In this document: positions 23,901 through 34,494 of the stretch, piece after piece | How positions within the stretch are numbered: position 1 is the first letter of the stretch | How the letters are laid out: the number at the start of each line of letters is the position of its first letter | Assembly (NCBI GenBank): GCA_008638375.1 | Contig: CM018031.1 | Location: forward strand, 62,765,688-62,829,687 | Direction: 5' to 3' | DNA: 64,000 nt | Source: Nyssa sinensis | Taxonomy: Eukaryota > Streptophyta > Magnoliopsida > Cornales > Nyssaceae | Position numbers and translations under genes: made by a program | The notes under the pieces: model-generated | The model's database searches: none | The model's input: the letters and a program-made list of their open reading frames with translations, nothing else | What the model was told of the DNA's origin: nothing

Positions 23901-26900
23901 GAAGGTGGAGAAGATGGGGTGTCAGGAGAGTGTTGAGAAGGGGATAAAACGGATTCAGGGATGGGAAGAGGAATGATGGAAGAGGGAGAATGAGGTAAGG
24001 TGGTGGGAGGAAGATCCTTGAGAAGGGAATTGGTGTTCATGGAGATGTCACGAGAATAGAAAATGGATTGGGTATCAAGGTTGTAGAGTTTGTATGCTTT
24101 ATGGGTGCCAGGGTACCCAAGAAAGACACATTTAGTGGCACAGGGGGAAAATTTATCACGATGAGCACGGAGAGTTTGTGCATAACAGAGACACCCAAAA
24201 ACACGAAGATGATCGTAGTGGGGTGGTTTGTTGAAAAGAACCTCAAAGGGTGATTTATTGTGAAGAATACGATTAGGAGTGCGATTGATGAGGTATGCAG
24301 CAGTGAGAACGCAATCACCCCAAAAAGGAAGGGGTAAGTGAGCTTGAAAACGGAGACTACGGGCAACATTAAGAAGGTGCCGGTGTTTACGCTCCGCAAC
24401 GCCATTTTGTTGAGGAGTGTCAACACAGGTACGTTCATGAATAATGCCATAGGTCAAGGAGATATGTTTGAAATGGATGAGAGCGAAATTCTTGGCCATT
24501 ATCAGTTCGAATGATTTTAACAGTAGTATTAAACTGATTTTTGACAAGAGCAAAAAAATGCGTTAAATGAGTGTAAGTTTCAGATTTGAAACACATTAAA
24601 TAGATCCAAGTAGTGCGGGAAAAATCATCTACTATTGTAAGAAAATAATGGGCTCCGCATAAGGAGGGAGTGTGATAGCCACCCCAAATATCACAAAAAT
24701 CCGGTTAAAAACAGAATCACTTTTATTAGCAAATTTGGGAAAGGGTAATCTTGTGTGCTTTGAACGAGCACAAACATCACAATCAGAAAGAATTCAAGGG
24801 GAGTCTAAAACATTAGGAATAGTAAAACTGGAGGGATGGCCTAGGCGTTGATGCCATAGAGTCTTATTAGCAGTGAAGTGAGCAGCAAAAACCATAGGGG
24901 GTTCGGGACAGTACACATAAAGCCCATTGCATAGATCACCCGCTCTAATCAGCTTCATCGATTGTGGGTCCTGAAAGAAGCAATTATGAGAAGAAAAAGT
25001 AATAGTGTAAGAATTATGAAGGGCAATTTGGGAAACAGATAATAAATTAAAGGTTAAAAGAGCAACAAAATAAACTTGAGTGAGAGTAAGAGATGGAGAG
25101 AGAATAAAAGTGCCAAGACCCTCGGCGGAGATATCCTGACCCGTGGGAAGCCGAATGGAACGAGGGGTTGTAGATCGGTGAAAGCATCCTTGTGATGGCA
25201 GATATGGTGGCTCGTGCCACTATCTACCACCCAATGGAGGTGCTGATCGAAAGAAAAAGTAAGTTGAGAGGAGAAGAGATTACCAATGAAGTTGACTGAG
25301 GAGGACTCAATCGGAGATGGGGATGGCGCGAGCATGCTGAGAAGTTTCTAGTATAACTCTGGTGACAAGCCGGGTACTGGACTTAAGGACGATGGAGCCA
25401 CGGCGATCTGATTGATCTTGGATGGGGGCTGGCTGAGAATAGAGAGTGGGTTCGTGGATCTCGGGTTACGACCAGGAGGATAACCCACGATGGTCCAACA
25501 ACAATCTCGGGTGTGGCCTTCCTTGCTGCAAGCCGTGCACTTGAATGAAGATTTTGGGCGCCCACCAGGTCGGACGGCCAGGGCTATGGTTTCTGATGGA
25601 CGAATGTTGAGCAGCCTTTGTTGCTCTTTTTGAAACAGAATGGAGAAGACTTTGCCGATGGGTGGAAGTGGATCCATGGCCAAGATTTGAGTGCGGAGTG
25701 AGGCGAAGGAATCATTGAGACCTAGGAGAAACTGGAACACCTTTTCATCATCAGCTTGCTGCTGCAAAGCTTTGAGATCAATACTTTGTTGGAGGTGACC
25801 AAATTCATCCCAAATTTGTTTCATGCGGTTGTAGTAATCATGGACTGAATTGGTGGTTTGTTGTAGGGAAGAAAGGGTCCGTTTGAGTTGATAAATGCGG
25901 ACATTATTGCCATGAGAGAATCGGGAGGAAAGATCAACCCATACATCACGTGAATCGGTATGGTATTCAAGAGAAGTGGCAAGAGAGGGGTTGATAGAAT
26001 TAAGGATCCAAGTAAGTACCATATCCTTGGTTTGGTTCCATTGAGTGTATTCAGGTTTGGTAGGATCAGGGCGTTGGAGAATACCATCAACAAAACCGAG
26101 TTTGTTTTTGGCATTGAGGGCTCGTGTCATGGCTCTTTGCCATTGAGGGTAGTTGTCGCCAGTGAGAAGTCCATTGACAAGGGTTAAGCTTGGTGAATCT
26201 GAGCGATGAAGAAGATAAGGAGAAGGGAGATTTGGGGTTGATGATTCAGCCATGGCGCTGCCAAAAGAAAAGAAGAAATACTGCTGCTGGATGAAGATAA
26301 AAAGAGGAAGAAAAAGTAAAAAAAAATGGCTTGAAAAAAGGAGGAAAAAGGGAGATTTGTTGGAGAGAAAAAAAAAAAACAGGAAAGAAGCAGGAAGAAG
26401 AAGTCAAAAATGACGGCTTGGAGAAGAGAAGAAAAGGAGAGACTTGGCTGAGAAGAGAAAAAAAAAAAACAGGGAAGAAGCAGGCGGCTGAGGCTGCGGC
26501 TGCGGCTGCGGCTGGAAGATGAGAGGAACAGGGAAAGAAAACCTAAAAACAGGCGTGGGAGAGAAGGATTGGCTCTGATACCATGTTAAGAAACAAGGGA
26601 TTGAATAATTCTCGTATATATTTTTTGTATTTTCCTTTACAAAATATATGTGTATAATGAAACAAAATATGGAAGTTTACAAATAATGAAATAAAAATTC
26701 CTGATTTTATGCAACCTATAATTTAGAAAAGATATGATTCTGTCAATACATTTATATGAGTTATGGAGTTTATATACCGATATCTTGCTGGCTTTTCGGG
26801 CCACTGTTGAATGCATTCCTCTAAAGGATGACAAGGGTGTCTCAAATTATCCCTCCAAAAGTGAACATCCTCGTTAGGATAGGCGAAACTGCTTGTGTAG

Positions 26901-27364
26901 AGCCTGCAAGTTTTCATGGGATCCTCAGAGTAAACACTTGCCTTTTCCTCGTTTGGCATGTCAAAGAACTCCTTGATTACACACCTGGTTTCATCCATTA
27001 AAGTTTCTGAAACTCCATGGTTGATCACCTGTCTTACAATGAAATATATGGTTTACCAATTTTTAGCCCAAGGAACTAGCAGAAAAGTTATCTATTGGAA
27101 TATATTTGAAAAAATCATCACTATAAATTGGATGTGGCCCCCAAAAAAAAGTGTACGAACCTGAAAGAACCCAAACTCTTGGCTAGCCTTCAAAATTTGT
27201 TGAATTGTATTGCTTCGGTCATGATCCACTGCGTTTCCAAGATCAATCACTGGAATGATCTTGCATAAAGGAACACTGAGCTTCCCTGGCCTTTTGTCTG
27301 GTGGGAATACATAATTTTCAGGCAAGGATTGAACATTAAACCAGCTTGAAACAAGGTTCTCCAT
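20992..27364 (-). CDS. 2-oxoglutarate/Fe(II) dioxygenase (DMR6/H6H-like), intact copy 3
   Basis: Exons are 27364-27161, 27028-26778, 21842-21524 and 21240-20992: 1023 nt, giving 340 aa with no stop. It is a soluble non-haem iron oxygenase using 2-oxoglutarate and O2. The N-terminal DIOX_N part has the PPDKRPG and IPVIDLG motifs, then VINHGV. Iron ligands HxD (HSDPN, exon 3) and the distal histidine (EHRAVTN, exon 4) are present, with the 2OG-binding ARTT nine residues later (threonine where many enzymes have serine). The chosen start is the second methionine of the open frame (MENLVSSW), giving the same exon 1 length as copy 2. Intron 2 is 4935 bp because a Copia element sits in it; without it the intron would be about 128 bp, like the paralogues. 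By motif the family is that annotated hyoscyamine 6-dioxygenase-like or DMR6-like. The real substrate cannot be read from sequence. Confidence 0.88.
21942..21946. repeat. Target-site duplication CATTT, left copy
   Basis: Five bases directly next to the element end, identical to 26749-26753. Five-bp duplications are standard for Copia integrase. Confidence 0.85.
21947..22113 (-). repeat. 3' LTR of the Copia element
   Basis: 167 bp, bounded by the polypurine tract on the inside. On the element strand it begins TATTGACAG and ends CTTAACA, so the termini are TA...CA rather than TG...CA. It differs from the 5' LTR by about six to eight substitutions and one 2-bp indel by eye. Confidence 0.9.
22114..22125 (-). 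other. Copia polypurine tract
   Basis: CTTGAGGGGGCG on the minus strand directly upstream of the 3' LTR, the expected plus-strand primer position. Confidence 0.75.
22121..23462 (-). pseudogene. Copia reverse transcriptase and RNase H
   Basis: Two overlapping open frames (22890-23462 and 22121-23059) cover the RT-RNase H region with one frameshift near 22900-22950. RT motifs include [21 protein letters not shown] and the catalytic YVDDILVAG. The RNase H part shows [36 protein letters not shown] and the terminal [12 protein letters not shown]. The frame ends 8 bp inside the polypurine tract side of the 3' LTR. Plant Copia elements normally encode this as part of one polyprotein. Confidence 0.9.
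23463..25335 (-). pseudogene. Copia protease and integrase, frameshifted
   Basis: The protease is visible at 25054-25335 with the active-site segment [11 protein letters not shown]. After a frameshift near 25160 another frame continues to the pre-integrase motif [10 protein letters not shown] near 24850. The integrase core resumes at 23855-24553 with a frame change near 24490, showing [16 protein letters not shown] (the last core acidic residue lies in this segment). The integrase C-terminal [12 protein letters not shown] region and a proline/serine-rich linker follow. Several stops separate these pieces. Confidence 0.82.
25348..26253 (-). pseudogene. Copia gag
   Basis: A 301-codon open frame. 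It begins with an N-terminal region typical of Copia capsid proteins ([13 protein letters not shown] near residue 31, [10 protein letters not shown]), then the UBN2/retrotran_gag part ([22 protein letters not shown]). It ends with a zinc knuckle [14 protein letters not shown] (CX2CX4HX4C) near residue 239. The frame stops with TAG after SPELY, but the same frame continues open into the protease region, so the stop probably interrupted an original gag-pol polyprotein. Confidence 0.88.
26571..26583 (-). other. Copia primer-binding site (tRNA-iMet)
   Basis: TGGTATCAGAGCC on the minus strand, immediately next to the 5' LTR. It is complementary to the 3' end of plant initiator tRNA-Met, the usual Copia primer. 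Confidence 0.9.
26584..26748 (-). repeat. 5' LTR of the Copia element
   Basis: 165 bp, directly followed on the element strand by the primer-binding site. Nearly all differences from the 3' LTR are transitions (C/T or G/A). Confidence 0.9.
26749..26753. repeat. Target-site duplication CATTT, right copy
   Basis: Identical to 21942-21946, marking the other edge of the Copia insertion. Confidence 0.85.
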
Positions 27365-27400
27365 GGTCTTGCTGCGGCTCCTCAAAGGAAAATTTGGGTC

Positions 27401-27412
27401 TATATAATATAA
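27401..27412 (-). promoter_or_regulatory. Candidate TATA box of dioxygenase copy 3
   Basis: A TATATTATATAG-like sequence about 40 bp upstream of the chosen ATG. It differs from the CTATAAAA of copies 1 and 2, so promoter strength may differ. Not supported by transcripts. Confidence 0.35.
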
Positions 27413-28787
27413 ACTATGAAAAAAAAATGAGTAGAAATTAAAATGGGTCTTTGAATTGCTTGCAAGAATCAGCGCGCTACAACTTTGACATAATGTGTAA
27501 TCTGGTAGAAAAACAATATATATTCCTTTTCTAAAGCTTATCTTTCTCTCTAGGTCTTGACAATTAAAGAGAAGATTGATATAAAATGATTAAAGTAAAT
27601 TTGACATTGTAATTATCGGTTGGCAACAAATGTAAACAAAAAACATGATGACGATTGATGACAGATAAGTTGAGAGCAGACTTGGTCATTACTGAAATGA
27701 GGGTCACATAAGCACAAGGCAATCTTCATGAGAATCGAAGGAATCAGATTCTAAAAATTCAATTGGTTGATAGTAAATTAGTCATTAATCCAGATAGGAG
27801 GCCATGGATTGTTAAATACAAATTATAGTGGTCCAAACAGTTCAACATTTTCTCTCTCTCTTTCTGAGAGCCAAGTGGCACCAACCCAAAAGGCCAATAT
27901 TTTATTGGAGAGTGGACTCACTAAACCCCCCAACCAATGCAACACTACCTATTTCCTACTAATGAAGCTCAAAGAGTCCTCATTAGGTCACCCACGCTGG
28001 ACCAACATGGGTGGCCAGGTCTGCAGCTATCGAGCCACACAAGCAAAAGTGCATTAGCAACTTGTTCATTTACTTTTCCAACTTCATTTCATCTGTCAAC
28101 TTTTAAATTAGAGGAGAAACTATAAAAAAAAAAAATTAAATTAAATTAAATTTCAAAAGGAAAATGTCACTCCTACACTGCAAATATTAAGATCATATTA
28201 CTACTGATGCAAAAAAAAAAAAATTGAATCCAAATTTTGAAATTGCGAGGGTAGAATTGTACTTGCATGGTAAAGAGGGAAGTCATTGATATTGTTGAAA
28301 TAAATAAATAATAAAATAAAATAAAGAAGGCAGTATACTATCTTCACTCTCCTCCGCCTTGTGTCCAAACAGAATTCCCCCAAGGTGTGACCACATGATC
28401 AACATGGTTGGGTAGACTAGCCCTCAGGATCTCATCTAGTTATGTCTCTCTGTCAACAGCAATGTCATTTCCAACTCCCATCTCCATGTCTCAGCATCTA
28501 CATGTGTTCCTCAAAACTTTCCCCATTTATTCAATGCTATTCCTTGAAAAACAAATCCTCTGACTTGATTTCTTTATAGACTGATTCATCTCACTTGGTC
28601 TCTCTCTCTCTCTCTCTCTCCCACACACACACACACAATCCAATTTTCTTTCTGTTTTTTTATTCATATGATCCACTTGTATTTGTGTGTGTCTTCAAGA
28701 TCTTACAAAGCCCATCAGTTAAGTTCATCTTTGTCTCAGCTTCAAAAATCCCATTCTTCTCATAAATCTTCCCCAATCCCATCTCTC
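27413..28787. other. Intergenic region between dioxygenase copy 3 and the ATL gene
   Basis: Non-coding. The left part (to about 27790) is upstream sequence shared with copy 2. The right part is the promoter and 5' leader of the ATL gene with CT and CA microsatellites at 28599-28636. Confidence 0.45.
28599..28636. repeat. (TC)n-(CA)n microsatellite in the ATL leader
   Basis: About 22 bp of TC repeats followed by about 15 bp of CA repeats, 30-190 bp upstream of the two possible ATL start codons. CT-rich tracts are common around plant transcription starts. Confidence 0.85.
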
Positions 28788-29834
28788 ATGGATTCAACAC
28801 ACAAAGATATCTTCAACAAAGAATTCCAACCTCAACCTCCAATCAAGAATCAGCAAAACTCAACCTATCAACCTCCCCTGCCAAATTCACACACTGGGTT
28901 CCCAATATTAGCCATTGCAGTAGTAGGCATCTTGGCCACAGCTTTCTTGCTTGTGAGCTACTATATCTTTGTGACTAAACGCTGCTTGAACTGGCAACAA
29001 CTTGACCCACTGCGAAGCTTTTCTATCATGCGAGCACGAAGAAACGAAGATCCATTAATGGCCTACTCTCCCTCATTGCAGAACCATAGGCTCGATGAAT
29101 TGTTGATTCGTGAAATCCCTACTTTTCAATATAGTAGAGGTGAAGGTGAAGAGAGAAGCTTGCACAAGTGTGTGGTTTGTTTGAACGAGTTTCAGGAACG
29201 AGATATGTTAAGAGTTCTTCCCAACTGCAGTCATGCCTTTCACTTAGACTGCATTGATATATGGCTTCAAAGCAATGCCAACTGTCCTCTTTGCAGATCA
29301 GTCATTTTAGGCACAATGCGAAATCTGAATGATCAGATTGTAGCACCAACCTCTTCGCCTCAAGATCCGCAGCCATTTATTGATGGCCTTATGGGTCTTG
29401 ATGAAGATTTTGTTGTAACTGAGTTGAGTGGAGAAGATGGAACAGTTATTTTACCTCATAGACAACAAGAAAGAGATGAGTCAAGAGTGTTGATGCAATC
29501 TAGAAATTATTCACCAAGAAAGCTTGAGCAAAAACCTGGGATGTCAAAACCAAGAAAGTTTCATCATGTTTCCATGATGGGTGATGAATGCATTGATGTT
29601 AGAGAGAGCGAAGATTGTTTCTCAATCCAACCCATCAGGAGATCTTTCTCTATGGACTCTGCAGCTGATCGGCACATTTACTTGTCGGTTCAAGAAATCA
29701 TACAACAGAACAGCCATGTCAATGCGGTTAGAAACAGTGAAGAATGCAGTAGCAGAGTCCGGACGTCTTTCCTTTCATTCGGACATGGACGAGGATCTAG
29801 AAGTGCAGTTCTTCCAATTGAGTCTGACCTGTAA
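28788..29834 (+). CDS. RING-H2 E3 ubiquitin ligase, ATL family (ATL1/ATL16-like)
   Basis: A single-exon gene of 348 aa from the chosen start. An N-terminal proline/glutamine-rich part is followed by one transmembrane helix (about residues 37-62, FPILAIAVVGILATAFLLVS), a basic stretch and a GLD-like LDELLIREIPTF segment. The RING-H2 finger (about 126-168) reads CVVCLNEF, CSHAFHLDCIDIWL, CPLCR, with the Pro before the third cysteine pair region that marks ATLs. The C-terminal tail includes RRSFSMDSAADRHIYLSVQ, shared by the ATL1/16 branch. It should be a membrane-anchored E3 that accepts E2-ubiquitin. An upstream in-frame ATG at 28668 would add 40 serine-rich residues; I prefer 28788 because it places the membrane helix at the usual distance. 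Targets unknown. Confidence 0.9.
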   Translation: MDSTHKDIFNKEFQPQPPIKNQQNSTYQPPLPNSHTGFPILAIAVVGILATAFLLVSYYIFVTKRCLNWQQLDPLRSFSIMRARRNEDPLMAYSPSLQNHRLDELLIREIPTFQYSRGEGEERSLHKCVVCLNEFQERDMLRVLPNCSHAFHLDCIDIWLQSNANCPLCRSVILGTMRNLNDQIVAPTSSPQDPQPFIDGLMGLDEDFVVTELSGEDGTVILPHRQQERDESRVLMQSRNYSPRKLEQKPGMSKPRKFHHVSMMGDECIDVRESEDCFSIQPIRRSFSMDSAADRHIYLSVQEIIQQNSHVNAVRNSEECSSRVRTSFLSFGHGRGSRSAVLPIESDL

Positions 29835-31599
29835 ATCGTGAAATTTATGTCATTTTGGTTTTTAGATTGCGATACTGAAACTTTGAGGGAATTACATTTT
29901 TTCCCCCTTTTTTTCTTTCTTTTTTTGTTGAGATTTGCAAAGTTTTCTACCGCAAAGATTTTGGGTTGATGTTATACATTAACAGAGGAATTAAAATCAG
30001 ATAGGGTTCTCGCTGAAATGTAGGCATGGGCGTGAGAATCATTGCTTGGATAGAACTGGTTTTGAGTTTCTTCATCTTCATGAATGAAAATGATTGTGTT
30101 TTATCTCTTCTCCTTTACTCCAGAATGCTAAGTAGAGGGACCCCTTGTTCTCAAACAAAGTGACTATGAGTTGGAACAGGACAGGTATTCATTGGGAATG
30201 GCCGCCAACTTCTCTTTTTTCTCAAAGCAATTATGCTAGTGTTGAAGTGCAGAGTACATCCAGTAATGCTCCCTAATAAAAAAAAGTTTTATCACAAATA
30301 TTTACACAGATAAATTAGTAGTATTGACCGAAGCTATCAATGAGATTAAAGATTTCTATAGACTGCATTGATTTCAATCCATAAATTTTTTTTTTTTTTG
30401 GTCCCAAGAAACGGAAACAGCTGTTTTAGGACACCCTATTTCAAGTAATGAAGGCAAACACTAGCCATTTTTATCCCCGCTAAAGGAGAGAGAATCAGCC
30501 AAAATGTAGCACAGCATTCCTTCTTACAAGGGCTTTCACGTTCTGTAACATAAACAATGGAACGGATTGTCAAATAAGAAACAATTAACCGATATGTCGG
30601 GTTGACTCTGAATGCAACGAAGGGCTTTGCAATACCCAACGCCATGAGCCAAAACATCAAAACAGAGCCATCTATCAGCATGCTTTTGCACTATAACAAA
30701 GAATGTGTGCAAAATTCAATGAAAATAACAAACCATGTTATAGACAATTTAATGTCCTATTTTCCTATTTTCTATTTTTTTTTTTGTTATGGTGCAACTA
30801 GAAGGTTGGAATGTGCATGGAAGATGAAACAGAAAAGTTCCCATCACTAGGCAAAAATATTATTTATTATTTAGAACAAAACATTGTGAGCTCAGCATTT
30901 AATAACAAAGGTTTGTTTTGAAAGTCAATGTGAACTTCGTCAAGAAATACTGAAGGAAATGCAGATTCAGTTTAATAGCAAAGCATGACTTTGCACTCCT
31001 TCTGAGACTAGTCCAGACATTATTTTAATTGAAATGCCATATGCTCCAAACACTAGCCAATTTTATCCCAGCTAAAGGAGATGTTGAATTTATTGAAGAT
31101 AAAATTTGCAATAATCCTAGCACACCATAAAATGATTTAAATTCTAGTTCATAAATTCTACGTTCATTTATTAGAAACAAAAAAAAAAAAAAAATCTAAA
31201 ACATGTTCTGAATTTAGGAGGAAAGGATGCAGTTAGGGGTGACTAGGGTGGGCTGTAACTCTCCCCAAAATATGATAAAAAAGTTTTATTTGTAAAATTT
31301 TGGCATTTTATAAATTAGCCCAACCTAATTTTGCCATTTATTTTTTATTTTTATCCCAAAATTTTAACCCAATTCAAAATTTTTAACTTAATTTTCTCAT
31401 CTCTCCCAAAAATTTTGGTCGAACCTAAAAAAATTTTACTAAAATTTTTTTCAAACATTTTTTAGCTCTCCCAAAAAATATTTCTTGGCTCCACCATTGC
31501 TAGGAGGAGTCAAAGACTTAGAAAAGAAAAATACTTGAATTTTGATTTTGTATCTTTTCAAATCATTGTTTTCCTTTTAGAATAAAATAAAGAATCTGT
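29835..31599. other. ATL 3' flank and repeat-like spacer
   Basis: Non-coding. A segment (AAACACTAGCCA...TATCCC.GCTAAAGGAGA) occurs at about 30457 and again at about 31046, so a dispersed or duplicated repeat is present. The stretch at 31210-31510 ends in words (TTGGCTCCACCATTGC) I associate with dispersed plant transposon ends, but I cannot classify it. Confidence 0.4.
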
Positions 31600-33050
31600 G
31601 TTGAATGAAATGTCTATTATTTTAAACATGGACAAATATTTAAAAACATGTAGTGAAGTCATGGCTTCTAGAGATGCTGCTTTTTAGAAAGAAGCAATCA
31701 ATGATGAAATGGACTCAATATTATCAAATAATACTTGGGTTTTAATTGATTTTCCTTCTAGTTCTAAACCTATAGGATATTAATGTGTATTTAGAAAAAA
31801 CTTCAATACAGATGGGTCTATACAAACTTTTAAGGCTAGATTGGTAGCCAAATATTTCAAACAAAATGAAGGTATAGACTACTTTGATACATATGCCTCA
31901 ATAGTTATAATAACATCTATTAGAGTGTTTATGGCACTAGCTTCAATTTATAATTTATATGTACATCAAATGGATGTCAACAATGCTGATAAATGCATTT
32001 ATTCTAAATTCACCGATAGCTATGGTGTTATTATTTGTCTTTATGTGCATCACATGCTTATATTTGGAACTAACATGGATGGTATAAATGAAACTAGAGA
32101 CTAACATGGATGGTATAAATGAAACTAGAAAGTATTGAACTTCCAAATTTAAGATGAAATATCTTAATGAAGTTGATACTATTTGGGGGATTAAAGTAAA
32201 TAAACATAGTGGGGTTTATGCCTTGAGTCAATCTCATTACATTGAAAAAGTGTTTCTTAAATTTCAGTATTTGAAAATTAAAAAAGCAAATACCCCATAT
32301 GATTCATCATTTAAACTAATAGAGAATTCTGGCAGGGTAGTTGCACAGTTATAATATGCTAGTGCAGTTGCATAGTAACAATATGCTAGTGCAATTGGTA
32401 GCTTAATGTATGCAATGCATTGCACAAGGTCTAATATTTCATTTGCAATTTGTAAACTTTTCAGATATACAAACAATTCAAGTACGGAACATTGGAAAGT
32501 TATAAACAGAGTCCTTGGTTATCTTAAAAAAACTATTAGACTAGGATTATTTTGTACTAATTTTCAAATAGTGCTTGAAAGAAATACTAATGCCTGTTGA
32601 ATTATTAGTGCAAGTGATAATAAGTCAACGTCTGGATGAGTTTTTACTCTCACTGGTGGAGCTATATCATGGGCTTCAAAGAAACAAACATGTATCTCAC
32701 ATTCCATAATAAAATCTGAGTTTATTGCCTTAATAGCAGTAGACAAAAAAACAGATTGACTGAGAAATCTTTTATTAGATATAAAGTTGTGGCCACAACT
32801 GATACCAACTATTTGTTTATACTGTGATAGTGAAGCTACTATGTCTAGAGCGTATAGCAAAATATACAATGGTAAATCTAGACATATTAAGTTGAGACAT
32901 GAGTATGTCAAACAATTGATTTTGGATGGAATTGTTACCATAGTTTATGTTAGGTCAAGTAACAACTTGGCGGATCCATTCACTAAGAGACTCTCAAAAG
33001 ACTTGGTAAAAATCACATTTATTAGAATGCGTTTGAAACCTTTTTTCTAA
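31600..33050 (+). mobile_element. Ty1/Copia relic, reverse transcriptase and RNase H part
   Basis: Broken plus-strand frames carry Copia motifs in the correct order: a KARLVAK-type segment near 31835, HQMDVNNA (31965) with the usual FL.G part deleted, a decayed catalytic box (YVHHMLIFG near 32041, where YVDD is expected), then CTRSNISFA, RVLGYLKKT and SWASKKQ. It ends with RSSNNLADPFTKRLS near 32960. The catalytic aspartates are replaced by histidines and many stops are present, so it is long dead. No 5' half (gag, integrase) was found. Confidence 0.82.
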
Positions 33051-33587
33051 AGTCATCTGCAATAGAAACCCAACCTTACATTAGCCAAAACTAATTTAAG
33101 GTTTAATGGGTAATAACAAGTTGTGGATAAGTGATTGATATAGCACTGAAATTTTTATCTTTTATTGTCTATTCCAAAAATGTTTAGTACTAATTGTTAT
33201 AATAAATTGAGGATGAGTCATACACTCTTAATGAAGTTTAGATTTCTGATTTATTAAGTGTCTGAAGTAACAGGGATGCTAAAGGAATTTTACCTATATA
33301 AACATAAGGAGTGGTACAACTTCTAGCAAAAGTTAGGGCTTACTTTTGTAAATAATAAAAATCAGGATGTAGTACATTATTATTTTGTAAGCTTTTTGCT
33401 GAAATAAGATTGAATCACGTGTGTGATTATTCCATATCTAATATATACGAGTCTTGGTTTAAGCTTAGGCTACCAATAACTTCATTATATATTTGAGATA
33501 TTTACATTAATTGAAGGTTTAAATCGAGATATAAATTCTTCTATGCATGATGATATCTACATTTGACTGAAACTTAAATATTAAAAT

Positions 33588-34035
33588 CAAGTGAGTGATT
33601 GTTGAAGATTGATTATATTATTTGGAAAAAGGAAAAAATATTAAAAGATAGTGATTCAAATTGAACAGACACCATTTATATATATATATATATATGTATG
33701 TATGAATATTCATGAATTTGAATTAGGTGTGTATGAAAGGACACAAGTTTAAATTAAACAAATGCACTATTTCAATTTAAATTAAATAATCACACTTTTT
33801 AACGAAGGGTTATGAACATTTAGAAGAGTCATAAATATTCAAGAAAAGTCATAAACATTTAAGAAAAGTCATGAGCAGAATATTGTCTATATATAAAAAT
33901 CTATTGATCGATACATAATGAACTGAAAAACTTACTCTCAGATTCCTCCTCCCTTTACTTCTTTATTTATTTCAAGTTAAATATCAATAAAATTCTGTAG
34001 CAAAATATCAATGAAAGGTTCTTTAGCAAATCTTC
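33588..34035 (+). repeat. Probable 3' LTR of the Copia relic
   Basis: A degenerate polypurine-like AAGTGAGTGATTGTTGAAG at 33590-33608 resembles the usual Copia PPT/LTR junction, so the LTR would start at TGTTGAAG near 33599. A TATA-like CTATATATAAA near 33887 fits an LTR promoter. The 3' end is uncertain and no 5' LTR is present in the window to prove it. Confidence 0.45.
33676..33695. repeat. (TA)n tract
   Basis: A short TA repeat inside the putative LTR. Confidence 0.7.
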
Positions 34036-34161
34036 AAAATTGTTAGAAAATAGATGACTTTGTTGTTTCTTAAAAATATATGGCCTGAACTCAGCAGAAA
34101 ACTCAATTTAAATGAAAATAATTAATACCTTTTAGGGACAATGTTCCAAACACACCTTAAG

Positions 34162-34350
34162 TCACTGCCATAACAGTAATGCCTCCTTAAAATTCAATAC
34201 AAATGCCCCTGCCAAATCCCGATGCAATACCAAGGGCTTCCTCTCTCCTCCCCATTGTCGTCTTCGTGTTTGCCAACTCAAGCTGAACCCCAAACTATCA
34301 TTGAACCTTTTCAAGCTATGACAACCGGAACCCAACAATTGTAAACTCAT
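34162..34350 (-). other. Small unclassified ORF (62 codons)
   Basis: Minus-strand open frame with a basic, serine-containing N-terminus that superficially resembles an organelle-targeting peptide. No domain recognised and no downstream exon found, so it may be non-coding. Confidence 0.2.
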
Positions 34351-34494
34351 GGCATGTGGTAAAGAACTTTATTATCACTATCCAATACTTTCAATGCTCT
34401 ATTAACAAAGGAAAAGTCTTTTCAGGGTCCTCACCTTCTTGGTAAGTTTGAGGCCGAGTTGCCATAAAAACTTGCCTCCATGTCCGAGCATGTC

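Larger units (their letters stand above)
21947..26748 (-). mobile_element. Ty1/Copia LTR retrotransposon inserted in dioxygenase intron 2
   Basis: A complete but inactive element of 4802 bp with two LTRs of 165-167 bp. It is flanked by the 5-bp target duplication CATTT (21942-21946 and 26749-26753). The order on the minus strand is 5' LTR, tRNA-iMet primer site directly adjacent, gag, protease, integrase, reverse transcriptase, RNase H, polypurine tract and 3' LTR. Integrase before RT defines Copia. The coding region has an in-frame stop at 25348 after gag, a frameshift near 25160 in or after the protease, and further breaks in integrase and between integrase and RT. It is therefore not autonomous. 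It lies in the same orientation as the host gene, so its LTR could supply poly(A) signals within the intron. Confidence 0.93.

Noticed and set aside
26331..26522. Lysine-rich 63-codon ORF
   Set aside because: It lies in the purine-rich untranslated leader of the Copia element on the opposite strand and is a composition artefact.
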